Assembly: GCF_002967075.1 (NCBI RefSeq)
Contig: NZ_PUGE01000009.1
Coordinates: forward strand, 1-64,000
Direction: 5' to 3'
DNA: 64,000 nucleotides
From: Corynebacterium sp. J010B-136
GTDB taxonomy: Bacteria; Actinomycetota; Actinomycetes; Mycobacteriales; Mycobacteriaceae
Below, piece by piece: positions 18,232 to 27,737 of the stretch; position 1 is the stretch's first letter, and each line of letters begins with the position of its first letter. The notes under the pieces are model-generated. The model searched no databases and was not told the origin of the DNA. It worked only from the letters and a program-made list of their open reading frames with translations. A program made the translations under genes and the position numbers.

Positions 18232-19176
18232 ATGCCGCTGAATTCAGATAATCGCGCTTTTCGCATCCTCATTTCTTGGACGCCGGCTTCCGGCGGCACT
18301 GAACCGATCGAGTATGCCGCTTGGCTTGCTCGCACCACAAAAATTGAGGTTCGGGTAGTTTCCGCTTTCGTCCAGCCCTGGCATGAGGTTTCCATGCAGA
18401 AATTGGGCGGAAAGTACCATAAATGGTTCGCCCAGGAAGCCAAGGCCTGCAAGCAAGCGGTTAAAAATACTTTGCAGGCAGCAGGGATTGCGCGTGAGCA
18501 GTGGAATAAGGACTATTCCGTGCTCATGGATGGTCCTTCCAAACCGCAGCTTTTAACCCAGGCAGCCGAAGACTTCGATGCCGACCTGGTGCTCTTGGGA
18601 ACCAATCAAGGTGCCGCGAAAGGCCGCTTCGTGGCAGGTTCGACCGCCGATAGCCTTTTGCACTACTCGCCTATTCCCGTAGGCCTTACCCCGCGCGCGG
18701 TGAAACTATCCAAGCACGGCGTCACGCGTTTGAATTTTGCGATGACTGAGGAACAAGGCAGCAATGATTTGCCCGCGCTTCTCGATGCCGCCCAGCTCGC
18801 CTCCCAATGGAACGTTCCCTTAAGGATCGTCGTCTTCTCTTCGCATGGGCTAGTTGCCGCGCCTATTCATGACAACCTGGACGTTGCTTTGGAGCTGACT
18901 TCACAGTGGCGCGAGCATTCTTTGGGACGCCTCGATATCGCACGCGAGAAGGTCGGCGAGCAATTTCCCGATCTAGAAATCCGTACTGAGATTGGTTCTG
19001 GAAAGGGATGGCGCGCAGCTGTTGACTCGCTGAAGTGGAAGAAGGGCGATTTAATCTGTTTGGGCTCTACCCCAATGGGCGCTATCGAACGCGTATTTAT
19101 TGGCTCCCGCGCCACGGAATTGCTGCCGCATCTTTCGGTACCGATCATCGTATGGCCTTCGCGGAAAGCAAGCTAG
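18232..19176 (+). CDS. uspA: Universal stress protein, tandem domain
   Basis: A 314-residue protein with two UspA domains (about residues 5-150 and 165-310). The first has the ATP-loop-like GTNQGAAKGRFVAGSTADSLL, the second GSTPMGAIERVFIGSRATELL. Both resemble the G-2X-G-9X-G(S/T) nucleotide motif. It is the second gene of the malR unit. Family members help survival under stress; the exact role is unknown. Confidence 0.88.
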   Translation: MPLNSDNRAFRILISWTPASGGTEPIEYAAWLARTTKIEVRVVSAFVQPWHEVSMQKLGGKYHKWFAQEAKACKQAVKNTLQAAGIAREQWNKDYSVLMDGPSKPQLLTQAAEDFDADLVLLGTNQGAAKGRFVAGSTADSLLHYSPIPVGLTPRAVKLSKHGVTRLNFAMTEEQGSNDLPALLDAAQLASQWNVPLRIVVFSSHGLVAAPIHDNLDVALELTSQWREHSLGRLDIAREKVGEQFPDLEIRTEIGSGKGWRAAVDSLKWKKGDLICLGSTPMGAIERVFIGSRATELLPHLSVPIIVWPSRKAS

Positions 19177-19189
19177 TAGGCTTAAATGT

Positions 19190-19687
19190 ATGAGCGCTCG
19201 TCGGTTTGATTTCACAGGTCCAGATCACCCTGAAAATGATCTGTCCACGGACGCGGACTTTACCAATATGCCGCGGCCGGAACCGCACTCGCTCGATGAC
19301 TTAGCCGATGAGCCAGACCCGGCGAAAATCGCCGAATTAAACCGCGCCTCCACACGTCAAGCCGTGTGGTTTACCATCATCACGGTCGCGCTGTCTTTCG
19401 CAATTGCACTCGGCCTCGTGGTCATTTTCCGCCTGGTGGGCGGCCCAGAGTGTACCGCCGGCGAAGCAGTGTGGTTTTGTTCCAATACTCAGCGCGTCAT
19501 CTGGATCATTGGCGCCTCAATCGTCCCCATCGTTGGGCTTTTAGCCTCCGGGCTTATTCTGGTTCGCAAACTGCGCAGCTACTTACGCTGGCGCCCCTGG
19601 ATGGGCGCCTTTTGGATCATGGTTCCACACTGCATGTTCTGGCTGCTGCAAACCCTGCTGGAGCTCTCGAACGTGCTGAACTCCTAG
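19190..19687 (+). CDS. Three-helix membrane protein, unknown
   Basis: A 165-residue protein. Residues 1-55 are acidic and hydrophilic, presumably cytoplasmic. Three membrane segments follow, near residues 60-85, 105-130 and 140-160, with Cys on each side of the loop at [13 protein letters not shown], which could form an extracytoplasmic disulphide. The start at 19190 is the first ATG after the uspA stop; the frame is open upstream inside uspA. Its stop shares the bases CTAG (19684-19687) with the stop of the convergent trhO gene. Probably co-transcribed with malR-uspA. Confidence 0.75.
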   Translation: MSARRFDFTGPDHPENDLSTDADFTNMPRPEPHSLDDLADEPDPAKIAELNRASTRQAVWFTIITVALSFAIALGLVVIFRLVGGPECTAGEAVWFCSNTQRVIWIIGASIVPIVGLLASGLILVRKLRSYLRWRPWMGAFWIMVPHCMFWLLQTLLELSNVLNS

Positions 19688-20655
19688 TTCTTTTCAGCAG
19701 CGGAGCTCGACGCAGTGTGCTCCGCTGCGGCAAGCTCCGCTGCTACTTGTTGGCAATCCTCACGACCACAGTTGGCCGTCGCGGTGTGCGCAGCGCAGTC
19801 ATCACACAGCAGCACCTGCTGGCGGCAGGTGTCTTCGTTGACGCAGTTGACGAAGGTATTGGTACCGGCACCGCACTGCACGCAGTGGCCCAGTTGAATG
19901 AATCCGGGGTCGTTGACGCCAGCGCCGAATTCATGGTGCATGCGCTTGTCAAAGACGTACATGGAGCCTTCCCACAGGCCCTCGTTGCCATACTTTTCGC
20001 CGTAGCGCACGATACCGCCGTCGATTTGGTAGACGTCTTTGAATCCGCGGTTTTTCATCAGCACGGATAGAATCTCGCAGCGAATACCGCCGGTGCAGTA
20101 GGAGACAATCGGGCGGTCTTTCATCCAGTCATACTTGCCGGATTCGAGTTCTTTAATGAAATCGTGCGTGGTCTTCACATCGGGCACCACGGCATTTTTA
20201 AACTTGCCGATTTCGGCTTCCATCGCGTTGCGGCCATCGAAGAAGACCACGTCATCGCCATGCTTTTCGACGAGCTCGTTGACCTCTTCTGGCTTGAGGT
20301 GCACACCGCCGCCGATGACACCGTCTTCGTCGACTTTCAGCTCACCTGGCGCGCCGAAGGCAACGATTTCATCACGGACTTTGACCGACAAGCGTGGGAA
20401 GTCCTCGGCATCGCCATCGGACCATTTGAAGGCCATCTTCTTAAAGCCTGGGTATTCCCGAGTTTTGCGTACGTATTTTTTGCACGCTTCCATGTCTCCG
20501 CCCACGGTGCCGTTAATACCGTGTTCGGAGATCAAAATACGCCCTTTCAGACCCAGGGATTCGCAGAGGTCGCGTTGCCACAACATGATGGCCTCTGGGT
20601 CTTTGAGAGGGGTAAAGCTGTAGTAGAGAAGAATTTTGCCGATGCTCACGGGCAT
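19684..20655 (-). CDS. trhO: tRNA uridine(34) hydroxylase (rhodanese-like TrhO)
   Basis: A 323-residue YceA/TrhO protein. The N-terminal acylphosphatase-like domain reads [14 protein letters not shown]. The rhodanese domain has its cysteine at 187 in [10 protein letters not shown]-terminal cysteine cluster (HCVQCG, DTC, CDDC, CGREDC) looks metal-binding. TrhO hydroxylates U34 of tRNA on the way to 5-methoxyuridine. The length is normal for the family, with a slightly longer Ala-rich tail. A 12-bp perfect hairpin lies 11 bases ahead of the start. Confidence 0.92.
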   Translation of the reverse strand: MPVSIGKILLYYSFTPLKDPEAIMLWQRDLCESLGLKGRILISEHGINGTVGGDMEACKKYVRKTREYPGFKKMAFKWSDGDAEDFPRLSVKVRDEIVAFGAPGELKVDEDGVIGGGVHLKPEEVNELVEKHGDDVVFFDGRNAMEAEIGKFKNAVVPDVKTTHDFIKELESGKYDWMKDRPIVSYCTGGIRCEILSVLMKNRGFKDVYQIDGGIVRYGEKYGNEGLWEGSMYVFDKRMHHEFGAGVNDPGFIQLGHCVQCGAGTNTFVNCVNEDTCRQQVLLCDDCAAHTATANCGREDCQQVAAELAAAEHTASSSAAEKN

Positions 20656-20665
20656 TAGTCTAAAC

Positions 20666-20692
20666 CCGTAATTCCACTTTGTGGAATTACGG
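20666..20692. promoter_or_regulatory. 12-bp hairpin upstream of trhO
   Basis: CCGTAATTCCAC-TTT-GTGGAATTACGG is a perfect 12-bp stem with a 3-base loop, only 11 bases ahead of the trhO ATG and downstream of the DUF1846 gene. There is no T run, so it may be an operator, an attenuating hairpin or a weak terminator. Confidence 0.45.
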
Positions 20693-20742
20693 TACTTTGA
20701 GCTTCAGGTTTTCCTCCCGATAGGAGTTCTCGGTAGATTTCC

Positions 20743-20771
20743 GGTAGATTTTCCGAAAGGAAAAATCTACC
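20743..20771 (-). terminator. Hairpin overlapping end of DUF1846 gene
   Basis: GGTAGATTTTCC (20743-20754) pairs with GGAAAAATCTACC (20759-20771), one bulged A, and contains the stop codon of the DUF1846 gene. A third copy of GGTAGATTTCC precedes it at 20731. The T run lies inside the stem rather than after it, so terminator function is plausible but weak. Confidence 0.4.
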
Positions 20772-22263
20772 GCTTTTGGTACAGGGCCTTCTTGCGCGCG
20801 AAGACTGGGTCGGAGGTTACCAACACGCCGAGATTACGGAAGATGCCTTCGTCGACCGAGCCCAGGATCGTGGTGGTGTGCACGTCGCAACCGCGCAGCT
20901 GCTTGATGACATCAAGAGCCCGGCGCGCATTCTCGTCTTTCGCTGCAGACACAGACAGCGCAATCAATACTTCATCGGTGTGCAGTCGCGGGTTCAGCGA
21001 GCCTAGGTGCTTGGTCTTGAGAGATTGAATCGGCTCAATGGACTCTGGTGAGAGCAACAAGGTCTCGTCGTCAATACCGGCCAAGTACTTGAGTGCGTTG
21101 AGCAGCATCGCTGCGGAACAGCCCAAAAGTTCCGAGGTGCGGCCACGGATGATGGTGCCATCGGCAAGCTCAATGGCAGATGCGGCATCGCCGGTTTCCT
21201 CAGCGCGCATGCGTGCGGGTGCCACTACGCGGCGGTCGGTTTCTTTAATGCCAGCTTTGGCCATGACAACAGCGGCGCGCGAAGACCAGACATCATCCAG
21301 GCCGGCACGGGCTTCATCGACAAGCGTCTTGAAATAGCGGCGAATGATTTCCTGCTCACTGGCTTTGCGGCAGACTTCATCATCGGTGATGCAAAAGCCC
21401 ACCATATTGACGCCCATGTCCGTCGGAGACTGATAAGGCACATGCCCGGTCATTTTCTCCAACAGGGCGGACAGCAGCGGGAAGGCTTCGACGTCGCGGT
21501 TGTAGTTGACCGCAGATTCACCATGCGCCTTGAGGTGGAAGTGGTCAATGACGTTGGCGTCATTCAAGTCCACGGTCGCAGCCTCATAAGCCAGGTTCAC
21601 TGGGTGCTCCAGCGGCAGGTTCCACACGGGGAAGGTTTCAAACTTCGCGTAGCCAGCCGTCTTCCCGGAGTTCAGCTCGTGGTAGACCTGCGACAGTGCC
21701 GTTGCCAGCTTGCCCGAGCCCGGTCCTGGCGCGGTGACCACCACGAGGTCGCGGGTGACCTCGGCGTATTCATTCTTGCCAAAGCCTTCTTCGGAGACAA
21801 TGACATCAGTATTGGTGGGATAACCGGCAATCGTGCGGTGCTTCGCAACCTTGAGACCCAATCGGCGCAGGCGCTCAACTACTGCGACTGCCTGCTCATT
21901 GCTTTCTTCAAACTGGGTCATCACAACGTGTTCGACCAAAAATCCGCGCTCGCGGAAGATATCAATCAAGCGCAACACATCATCTTCGTACAAGATGCCT
22001 AAGTCGGCGCGGACTTTTTGCCGCGCGATATCTTTGGCGTTGATGCACACCAAAATCTCGACATCATCTTTAATGCGCTGAAGCATCGCAATTTTATTGT
22101 CCGGCGTGAAGCCTGGTAAAACGCGAGAGGCGTGCATGTCGTCGAAAAGCTTGCCTCCCATTTCTAGGTAGAGCCGGCCTCCGATGTCTGCACGCCTTTT
22201 GTTGATGTGTTCGGATTGCAACAAGATGTATTTCTCTCGGTCGAATCCTTGTGCATGCGTCAT
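20767..22263 (-). CDS. DUF1846 family protein
   Basis: A 498-residue protein of the DUF1846 family, near the usual length of about 500. The opening [19 protein letters not shown] and the P-loop-like [19 protein letters not shown] near residue 180 are hallmarks. A central region ([31 protein letters not shown]) and a C-terminal part follow. The function of the family is not established; the glycine-rich loop suggests nucleotide binding. It is divergent from the nei gene. Confidence 0.85.
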   Translation of the reverse strand: MTHAQGFDREKYILLQSEHINKRRADIGGRLYLEMGGKLFDDMHASRVLPGFTPDNKIAMLQRIKDDVEILVCINAKDIARQKVRADLGILYEDDVLRLIDIFRERGFLVEHVVMTQFEESNEQAVAVVERLRRLGLKVAKHRTIAGYPTNTDVIVSEEGFGKNEYAEVTRDLVVVTAPGPGSGKLATALSQVYHELNSGKTAGYAKFETFPVWNLPLEHPVNLAYEAATVDLNDANVIDHFHLKAHGESAVNYNRDVEAFPLLSALLEKMTGHVPYQSPTDMGVNMVGFCITDDEVCRKASEQEIIRRYFKTLVDEARAGLDDVWSSRAAVVMAKAGIKETDRRVVAPARMRAEETGDAASAIELADGTIIRGRTSELLGCSAAMLLNALKYLAGIDDETLLLSPESIEPIQSLKTKHLGSLNPRLHTDEVLIALSVSAAKDENARRALDVIKQLRGCDVHTTTILGSVDEGIFRNLGVLVTSDPVFARKKALYQKR

Positions 22264-22329
22264 CTAGTGTGCCTTTCTCGTTCGCGTTCAATCACTGAAT
22301 GTACCGGAAAAACTTATAAACTATTCAAT

Positions 22330-23139
22330 ATGCCTGAAGGACACGTAATTCACCGTTTAGCCCACACGTTTAATCAAGATTTTCGCGGGATGGATTTGCA
22401 GGTGTCCTCACCTCAGGGCCGTTTTGCCGCGGAGGCCGAGCAGTTAGATGGGCACCGCTTGGAGCGCGCTGAGGCATGGGGGAAGCATCTTTTCTTGCTT
22501 TTCGATGCCCCCTCGCCCTCCCACATCGTCTACATCCACTTAGGGCTTATCGGGCAGTTTTTATTTGAAGACCCGGATACGCTGCGTGGGCAGATTAGGC
22601 TGCACATTTCGAATGGCGAGCAAGCGGCGAATTTACGAGGTCCGCAGTGGTGCCGGCTGTTTACGGAAGAAGAGTATGAAGCACAGCTTGCGAAGGTCGG
22701 TTGGGATCCGCTGATAGCCGGCACCGATCCGGCACCGCTGCAGGCAAAGGTGCAGCGTTCCAAGCGTGCGATTGGGTCCTTGTTGTTAGACCAGGGACTC
22801 TTTGCCGGGGTGGGGAGTATTTATCGGACCGAGGTGTTATTCCGCCAGCAGATTGTGCCGTTTCGCCCGGGCAATGAGCTTTCCGATGCCGAGTTTTCCG
22901 CGCTCTGGCAAGACCTCGTGGCATTGATGCAAGATGGCGTGGACGTGGGCCGGATTGATACGGTCGCGCCAGAGCACACCCCTGAGGCGATGGGACGCGA
23001 TCCCCGCAAGGATGACCACGGTGGTGAAGTCTATGTCTACCGACGCGAGGGCTTGCCGTGTTATGTCTGCGGCACGCCGGTGGTCTCACGCATTATGGAA
23101 GGTCGAAAGGTATTTTGGTGCGCGACGTGTCAACGATAG
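22330..23139 (+). CDS. nei: DNA glycosylase/AP lyase, Fpg/Nei family (Nei2-like)
   Basis: A 269-residue base-excision repair enzyme. After loss of the first Met the catalytic Pro2 and Glu3 are in place (MPEGHVIHR). The H2TH region is AIGSLLLDQGLFAGVGSIYRTEVLF. The zinc finger holds four cysteines (CYVC and CATC) at the C-terminus. PEGH rather than PELP points to the Nei (oxidised pyrimidine) branch. The frame is open back to 22207, but only 22330 gives the required Pro2. It overlaps the next gene by 22 bases. Confidence 0.9.
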   Translation: MPEGHVIHRLAHTFNQDFRGMDLQVSSPQGRFAAEAEQLDGHRLERAEAWGKHLFLLFDAPSPSHIVYIHLGLIGQFLFEDPDTLRGQIRLHISNGEQAANLRGPQWCRLFTEEEYEAQLAKVGWDPLIAGTDPAPLQAKVQRSKRAIGSLLLDQGLFAGVGSIYRTEVLFRQQIVPFRPGNELSDAEFSALWQDLVALMQDGVDVGRIDTVAPEHTPEAMGRDPRKDDHGGEVYVYRREGLPCYVCGTPVVSRIMEGRKVFWCATCQR

Positions 23140-24650
23140 CCCCTGCTTTAAGCCCGGTTTTTAGCCTGGAGGCTGCGCGCGCTGCTGAAGCAGAGCTTCT
23201 ATCACGCGAAGTAGAGCCCGATGCGCTGATGAAGAAAGCCGCTCATGCCTGCGCGGAAGTCGCCGCCGCGCTGCTCCCAACGCCTGGACTGACAGAGCCT
23301 GCCCGCGTCCTTGTGGTCGCCGGGCCCGGCGGCAACGGTGGCGATGGGCTGTTTGCCGGCGCGCATTTAGCTCTCCTGGGTCACACAGTGCACGCCGTTC
23401 TAACGGCTGACACCGCGCACGAAACAGCACACACTACTTTCCTTGCAGCTGGCGGACAGGTCGTCCCAGATAAAGATGCATCCGCGCAAAACGCCTCAAC
23501 GCAAGACGCTTCGACGAACGGAATTTATGACCTAGTAATTGACGCGGTCGCTGGCTTAGGTTCTTCGCGTGAAGCCACCGAGGAAGTAATAGCCCTTATG
23601 GCGCGTGGGCAAAAGATCTTGAGCATCGATGCTCCCACGGGCTGTGGAACCCAGCGCAGCGTGATTGCCGATGCCACGATTACCTTTGGACATGCCCGCA
23701 CTGTGCATGCTGAGCATCCTGAGTGCGGCGAGGTGTTGATTGCGGATATTGGGCTAGCGGAGGTCATCGAAAAGCATGCGCCCGTGGGTTATACCAGCGC
23801 TGAGCCCAGCTGCGATAGCAACCTGTGGGAATCGCCGCTGCCTGAAGGTATTGCTCGCCTGGCTGATACCGGTCCCATTCCGCGGCTTATTCCAGGGATT
23901 TTTGATAATAAATACACCCACGGTGTCACAGGGATCGCTGCAGGAAGTGAGCAATTCCCAGGTGCTGGCATCATGTGTACCGCAGGTGCATTACATACCA
24001 CTACTTCGATGGTGCTGACCATCGGCGATATCACGAACTTTCCTGAGGTGGTGCCCGTCAAGGACGTCGCCGCAGCCCGGCGCGTGGATGCCTGGGTGGT
24101 GGGCCCTGGCCGCGGGACCGATGATGCTGCGCTTTCTGAGCTCGAAGAAATCCTAGATTCCAAACTCCCGGTGGTTATCGATGCTGATGCCATCACGCTG
24201 ATTGCCCAGCATCCGCACCTGCGCGAGCGTGTGCGCGGGGCCGTCTTAACTCCGCACGCCGGCGAATTCGCCCGTCTAGGTGGTAAAAGCCAGCAGCAGC
24301 TTAGTGATGAGCTTGGCTGCCACATCCTGCTCAAAGGGCGTATCACCACGATTACTTCCCCGCATGAGCTGCCGGTAAGTGTCAATACCGGGAATTCTTT
24401 CGCGGCTACCGCAGGTTCTGGCGATGTTCTCGCAGGCGTTATCGGCGCTTTACTCGCCTGGCACTCCGTACATCGCCCCACCCAAGATTCGATGCAACAC
24501 TCGATGCAGGAAACCCTGCTTTCGGCGGTAGCTATTCACGCGCATGCTGCAGCGCTGTCAGCCAAACAGCCGGAAGGTTATGCGCCAACGACAGCAATGG
24601 CGATAGCCACGGCACTAAGCCGAGCTATCGCCAAGTTAAACACCCGTTAA
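23118..24650 (+). CDS. nnr: Bifunctional NAD(P)H-hydrate epimerase/dehydratase
   Basis: About 510 residues. The N-terminal YjeF_N epimerase domain (to about residue 215) has VVAGPGGNGGDGLFAGAHL. The C-terminal ADP-dependent dehydratase has TPHAGEFARLGG and GSGDVLAGVIGALLA. It repairs hydrated NADH and NADPH. The GTG at 23118 has GAAAGG seven bases upstream and lies inside the end of nei, so translation is coupled; GTG 23127 is an alternative. A short low-complexity insert (ASAQNASTQDASTN) lies in the epimerase half. Confidence 0.9.
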   Translation: MRDVSTIAPALSPVFSLEAARAAEAELLSREVEPDALMKKAAHACAEVAAALLPTPGLTEPARVLVVAGPGGNGGDGLFAGAHLALLGHTVHAVLTADTAHETAHTTFLAAGGQVVPDKDASAQNASTQDASTNGIYDLVIDAVAGLGSSREATEEVIALMARGQKILSIDAPTGCGTQRSVIADATITFGHARTVHAEHPECGEVLIADIGLAEVIEKHAPVGYTSAEPSCDSNLWESPLPEGIARLADTGPIPRLIPGIFDNKYTHGVTGIAAGSEQFPGAGIMCTAGALHTTTSMVLTIGDITNFPEVVPVKDVAAARRVDAWVVGPGRGTDDAALSELEEILDSKLPVVIDADAITLIAQHPHLRERVRGAVLTPHAGEFARLGGKSQQQLSDELGCHILLKGRITTITSPHELPVSVNTGNSFAATAGSGDVLAGVIGALLAWHSVHRPTQDSMQHSMQETLLSAVAIHAHAAALSAKQPEGYAPTTAMAIATALSRAIAKLNTR

Positions 24651-24682
24651 GCTTTGCGGATCTAGTGGGTTGCTAACGAGTG

Positions 24683-25384
24683 CTACACCCCTGCGTTCGC
24701 GACGCGTGCGTCGCTAACGCGCCCGTCGCGGACTTCGACGGCTTGGTCGACGTAGTCCAGCAGGCGACGGTCGTGGGTGACCATCACGGTGGCCGTGTTC
24801 ATCTCACGGGTAAGTTTCGCAATCAGCGCCATGATCTCCTGGGACAAAGAGGAGTCCAGGGCGGAGGTGGGCTCATCGGCAAGCAACAGCGCTGGCTCGG
24901 CCATCAAAGCGCGCGCGATATTCACGCGCTGGCGCTGACCACCGGAAAGCTGCGCCATGCGGCGACTACCCAGGTTGGCCAGACCAACCTGCTCAAGCAG
25001 CTCATCGGCACGCTGCGGGCGCATGCGCACCCCGCGGATGTGGTCCATAATCAGCAGCTGTTCGCGCACCGTCAACGATGCCAAGAGGTTAGCTTGCTGG
25101 AAAATCACGCCGATATTCTCACGGCGCACCTTGGAACGGGTCTTATCATCCGCGCCGGTCAAATCAATGCCGGCGACTTCTACGCGGCCAGAGGTCGGGA
25201 CAACCAGGCCAGCGGCAACGGAGAGCAGGGTGGATTTACCGGAGCCGGATTCACCGATAATGGCGGTCAGCTCACCGGGCTTGGCGGATAAATCAGCCTT
25301 GTCCAATGCGGTGACGGTGGATTCTCCATCGGGGTAGACCACGGTGGCCTGCGAAATTTCGAGTGCGTGAGTGTTGTTGTTCAT
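24683..25384 (-). CDS. hrtA: Haem exporter ATPase HrtA
   Basis: A 233-residue ABC ATPase of the LolD/MacB type. Walker A is GESGSGKS, the signature LSGGQRQRV, Walker B ALLLADEPTSALD and the switch VTHD. The ATG at 25384 follows the hrtB stop by one base, with GGAGG 11 bases upstream inside hrtB. The haem assignment rests on context: permease of the HrtB type and a divergent NarL-type two-component system as in C. glutamicum and C. diphtheriae hrtBA/chrSA. An ABC of other function remains possible. Confidence 0.85.
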   Translation of the reverse strand: MNNNTHALEISQATVVYPDGESTVTALDKADLSAKPGELTAIIGESGSGKSTLLSVAAGLVVPTSGRVEVAGIDLTGADDKTRSKVRRENIGVIFQQANLLASLTVREQLLIMDHIRGVRMRPQRADELLEQVGLANLGSRRMAQLSGGQRQRVNIARALMAEPALLLADEPTSALDSSLSQEIMALIAKLTREMNTATVMVTHDRRLLDYVDQAVEVRDGRVSDARVANAGV

Positions 25385-25385
25385 G

Positions 25386-26393
25386 TTAAGCATTTCCTCC
25401 GAGAGCAATCATTGGGTCAGTTTGAGATACCTTGCGGGTAGCAAGCAGCGCGCCAAGTAGTCCCAGCAGCCAGATGCCAACGGTGGGAACAACCACAGTG
25501 GCAGCGCTTAGTTCAAAGGGCAGGACACCAGAGGCAAGGGCACCAAGTCCCCAGCCGATAAGACCGCCAAGGCCTGCGCCGATGGTCAAAATGACTGCGG
25601 CTTGGCTCAGGGAGTCTTTGAGCAAGTAGTTTCCGGATGCGCCCAATGCGCGCAGAATCGACAAGTCGCGGGTGCGTTGGATGGTCCACACGGTCAAGAA
25701 GGCCACGGTCACAAGAGCAGAGATGACGTAGAGGAAACCCTGCATGGTCAACAAGGAGCCTTGCTCCGAGGAGTAGGAGGCAAGTCCTGCGAAGGCTTCT
25801 TTGAGGGAGACTGCATCCGCGTCGTCAGCATCGGTAAGCAGCACGGTGCCGCGCACATCGGCCGGCGCGTGGGTGATATCAGCCCAGTTAGAAAGGCTGG
25901 TCCACACTACAGGTGAGTGGGAGTAGTACCAGTCAGGCACAATCGCAGTAATTTCTTGGGATTGTCCGGCCAAGGTGACTTCCTCGCCTAAAGCAAGCTC
26001 TAGTTCCTCGGCGGTGGTCTCAGCAATGGCAATGCCCTCACCGATGGTTTCCTCCGTGCCGGGGATGGCGCTGCCTTCGGCCAGGCCGAAAATGCCCACG
26101 CCTGCGGCGGTGTCATTGGCTTCCATGCGAGTTTGCCCCACACCCAGTGCGGTGGCGTTGTCATGCGCGCGAATGTCATCGGTAGTAATGGCGGATTCGG
26201 TAAAGGAAGGCTCCTCCGAGCTAAAGACCACGCCGGCTGGGTCAAGGGCCTCAAGCGCTGAGGTATTTTGCTTCCCCAGCCCGCCGGTTAGGCCGGAGAG
26301 CATAACTAGTAGGAGTGTGATCATCCCGACGACGCCGGTCATTAGCGCGAACCGGCCGCGGGCGTACGCGATATCTCGAAGACTTAAGAACAT
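25386..26393 (-). CDS. hrtB: Haem exporter permease HrtB (FtsX-like)
   Basis: A 335-residue MacB/FtsX-fold permease. One N-terminal membrane helix (residues 17-38) is followed by an extracytoplasmic domain of about 170 residues, then three helices in the last 120 residues, with the coupling region RTRDLSILRALGAS between them. The opening MFLSLRDIAYARGRF fits the HrtB group. It is the first gene of hrtBA. It should take haem from the membrane and release it outside. A palindrome at 26451-26470 in the divergent promoter region is the likely site of the response regulator. Confidence 0.82.
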   Translation of the reverse strand: MFLSLRDIAYARGRFALMTGVVGMITLLLVMLSGLTGGLGKQNTSALEALDPAGVVFSSEEPSFTESAITTDDIRAHDNATALGVGQTRMEANDTAAGVGIFGLAEGSAIPGTEETIGEGIAIAETTAEELELALGEEVTLAGQSQEITAIVPDWYYSHSPVVWTSLSNWADITHAPADVRGTVLLTDADDADAVSLKEAFAGLASYSSEQGSLLTMQGFLYVISALVTVAFLTVWTIQRTRDLSILRALGASGNYLLKDSLSQAAVILTIGAGLGGLIGWGLGALASGVLPFELSAATVVVPTVGIWLLGLLGALLATRKVSQTDPMIALGGNA

Positions 26394-26450
26394 GACTTCT
26401 ATTGTGGTTTGCGCAGGTCACGTTGTAATCGGGTCGCTGGTTGGTTTGCT

Positions 26451-26470
26451 AATCAACCGTCTGGTTGATT
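26451..26470. promoter_or_regulatory. Palindrome between hrtBA and chrSA
   Basis: AATCAACC-GTCT-GGTTGATT, exact 8-bp arms, centred in the 111-base gap between the divergent operons. A further GGTTGG half-site lies just to the left (26438-26445). The likely ligand is the response regulator encoded at 27727-28347. Inferred from position and symmetry. Confidence 0.55.
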
Positions 26471-26504
26471 CCTTGTCCCCTATTTGTCACGCTAGCCTTG
26501 ATGC

Positions 26505-27737
26505 GTGAGTACTTCGAATTTTTCCTCGCTGGTACGCGTGCTTGATGCGTTGCGGGTGGGCTTGCACATCATGTTTGCCTTTTTATTGGGTTTCGGTGTG
26601 CTTCGCTCGCTTTTCGATGCCCCGCATAGCGCCGCCGTCCCTCTCTTTTCCGTGTTGATGGCTGGGTTGTATGTGTACGGCACGGTCTTAGAGCGGCATC
26701 GCGCGCGGGCGCAGGTGGAAATTTCAAACGGCGCCAAATATGCGTGGCTGACAGGCATTTTGGTGCTGTGGTTAATGTTGCTGACGCATTCGCAGGACTT
26801 TTTATGGTTGGAATTTCCACTGGTGCTTTTGACCTTGCATATCGCAGCGCTGGTGCCGGCGCTTTTGATCTCACTGGGGTTGTGGCTGGTCGCAGCGTTT
26901 GTGCCTTTATGGCTGCATCCTGATACCTGGGGTGTGGCATCTGCTGTGGGACCGTTGATTGGCACGGTCTTTGCCATCGCCATTTTCTTTGCCTATCGCG
27001 CGCTGCATGCGGAAATTGAGCACCACCGGGCCATCGCCAAGCAGCTGCGTGCCACGCAAGAAGAACTAGCGGCGAGTGAGCATCAAGCGGGCCGGTTGGA
27101 GGAGCGCGAAAGGCTCTCGCGCGAGATTCATGACACCGTAGCGCAGGGTTTAAGTTCGATTGTGTTGTTGGCGCGCGCGGCCAAAAGTAGTGCGGATCCG
27201 AGTTCGCAATTAGCCACGATTGAATCGGTCGCGGCAGATAATTTGGCTGAGGCACGGCGGTTTGTGCGCGATTTGGCATCACCAGATGTGCAGCAGTCTT
27301 TGCCGGAAGCTTTACGTTCCACGGTCGCACGCATGCGCGACCGGGGCGCAGGTTTGGGGGAAGACACGGAGTTCCGTCTAGAGTTTGCCGGGGATACCAC
27401 CACGGCTATTCCCCAGCCGATTGCCGCAGCTGCATTGCGGTGTACCCAAGAAGGGCTGTCGAACGTCGTCAAGCACGCCCATGCCTCTACTGTGGTGGTG
27501 ACCTTAGGTATCTTTGCGGATGCTTTAACCATTGACATTGTTGATGATGGCGTCGGCATGGATACTGCTGCTGCCTCGAACTCCACCTCTAGCTCGAGCT
27601 TTGGCCTGAGTGGTTTGCAGCAGCGCATTGCATCTTTAGGTGGCACGATGAGTGTGGAGTCACAACCTAACGGTGGCACTGCATTAGCAGCCCGGTTACC
27701 GCTAACTAGTGAAAGAGAGGACCGCGATGAGCATTAA
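26505..27737 (+). CDS. chrS: Sensor histidine kinase ChrS
   Basis: A 410-residue HisKA_3 kinase. The N-terminal half has about five to six hydrophobic helices (residues 15-170) with almost no extracellular domain, which suits a membrane-level haem sensor. The phosphoacceptor is H209 in REIHDTVAQGL. The ATP-binding domain has DDGVGMD and GLSGLQQRIASLGG. It starts with GTG, without a clear ribosome site. It overlaps chrA by 11 bases and is divergent from hrtB, the arrangement known for ChrSA. Confidence 0.85.
   Translation: MSTSNFSSLVRVLDALRVGLHIMFAFLLGFGVLRSLFDAPHSAAVPLFSVLMAGLYVYGTVLERHRARAQVEISNGAKYAWLTGILVLWLMLLTHSQDFLWLEFPLVLLTLHIAALVPALLISLGLWLVAAFVPLWLHPDTWGVASAVGPLIGTVFAIAIFFAYRALHAEIEHHRAIAKQLRATQEELAASEHQAGRLEERERLSREIHDTVAQGLSSIVLLARAAKSSADPSSQLATIESVAADNLAEARRFVRDLASPDVQQSLPEALRSTVARMRDRGAGLGEDTEFRLEFAGDTTTAIPQPIAAAALRCTQEGLSNVVKHAHASTVVVTLGIFADALTIDIVDDGVGMDTAAASNSTSSSSFGLSGLQQRIASLGGTMSVESQPNGGTALAARLPLTSEREDRDEH

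Noticed and set aside
23789..24481. 230-residue minus-strand frame inside the NAD(P)HX repair gene
   Set aside because: Ser/Arg/Pro-rich translation typical of an antisense shadow of a GC-rich gene; the sense strand has clear family motifs.
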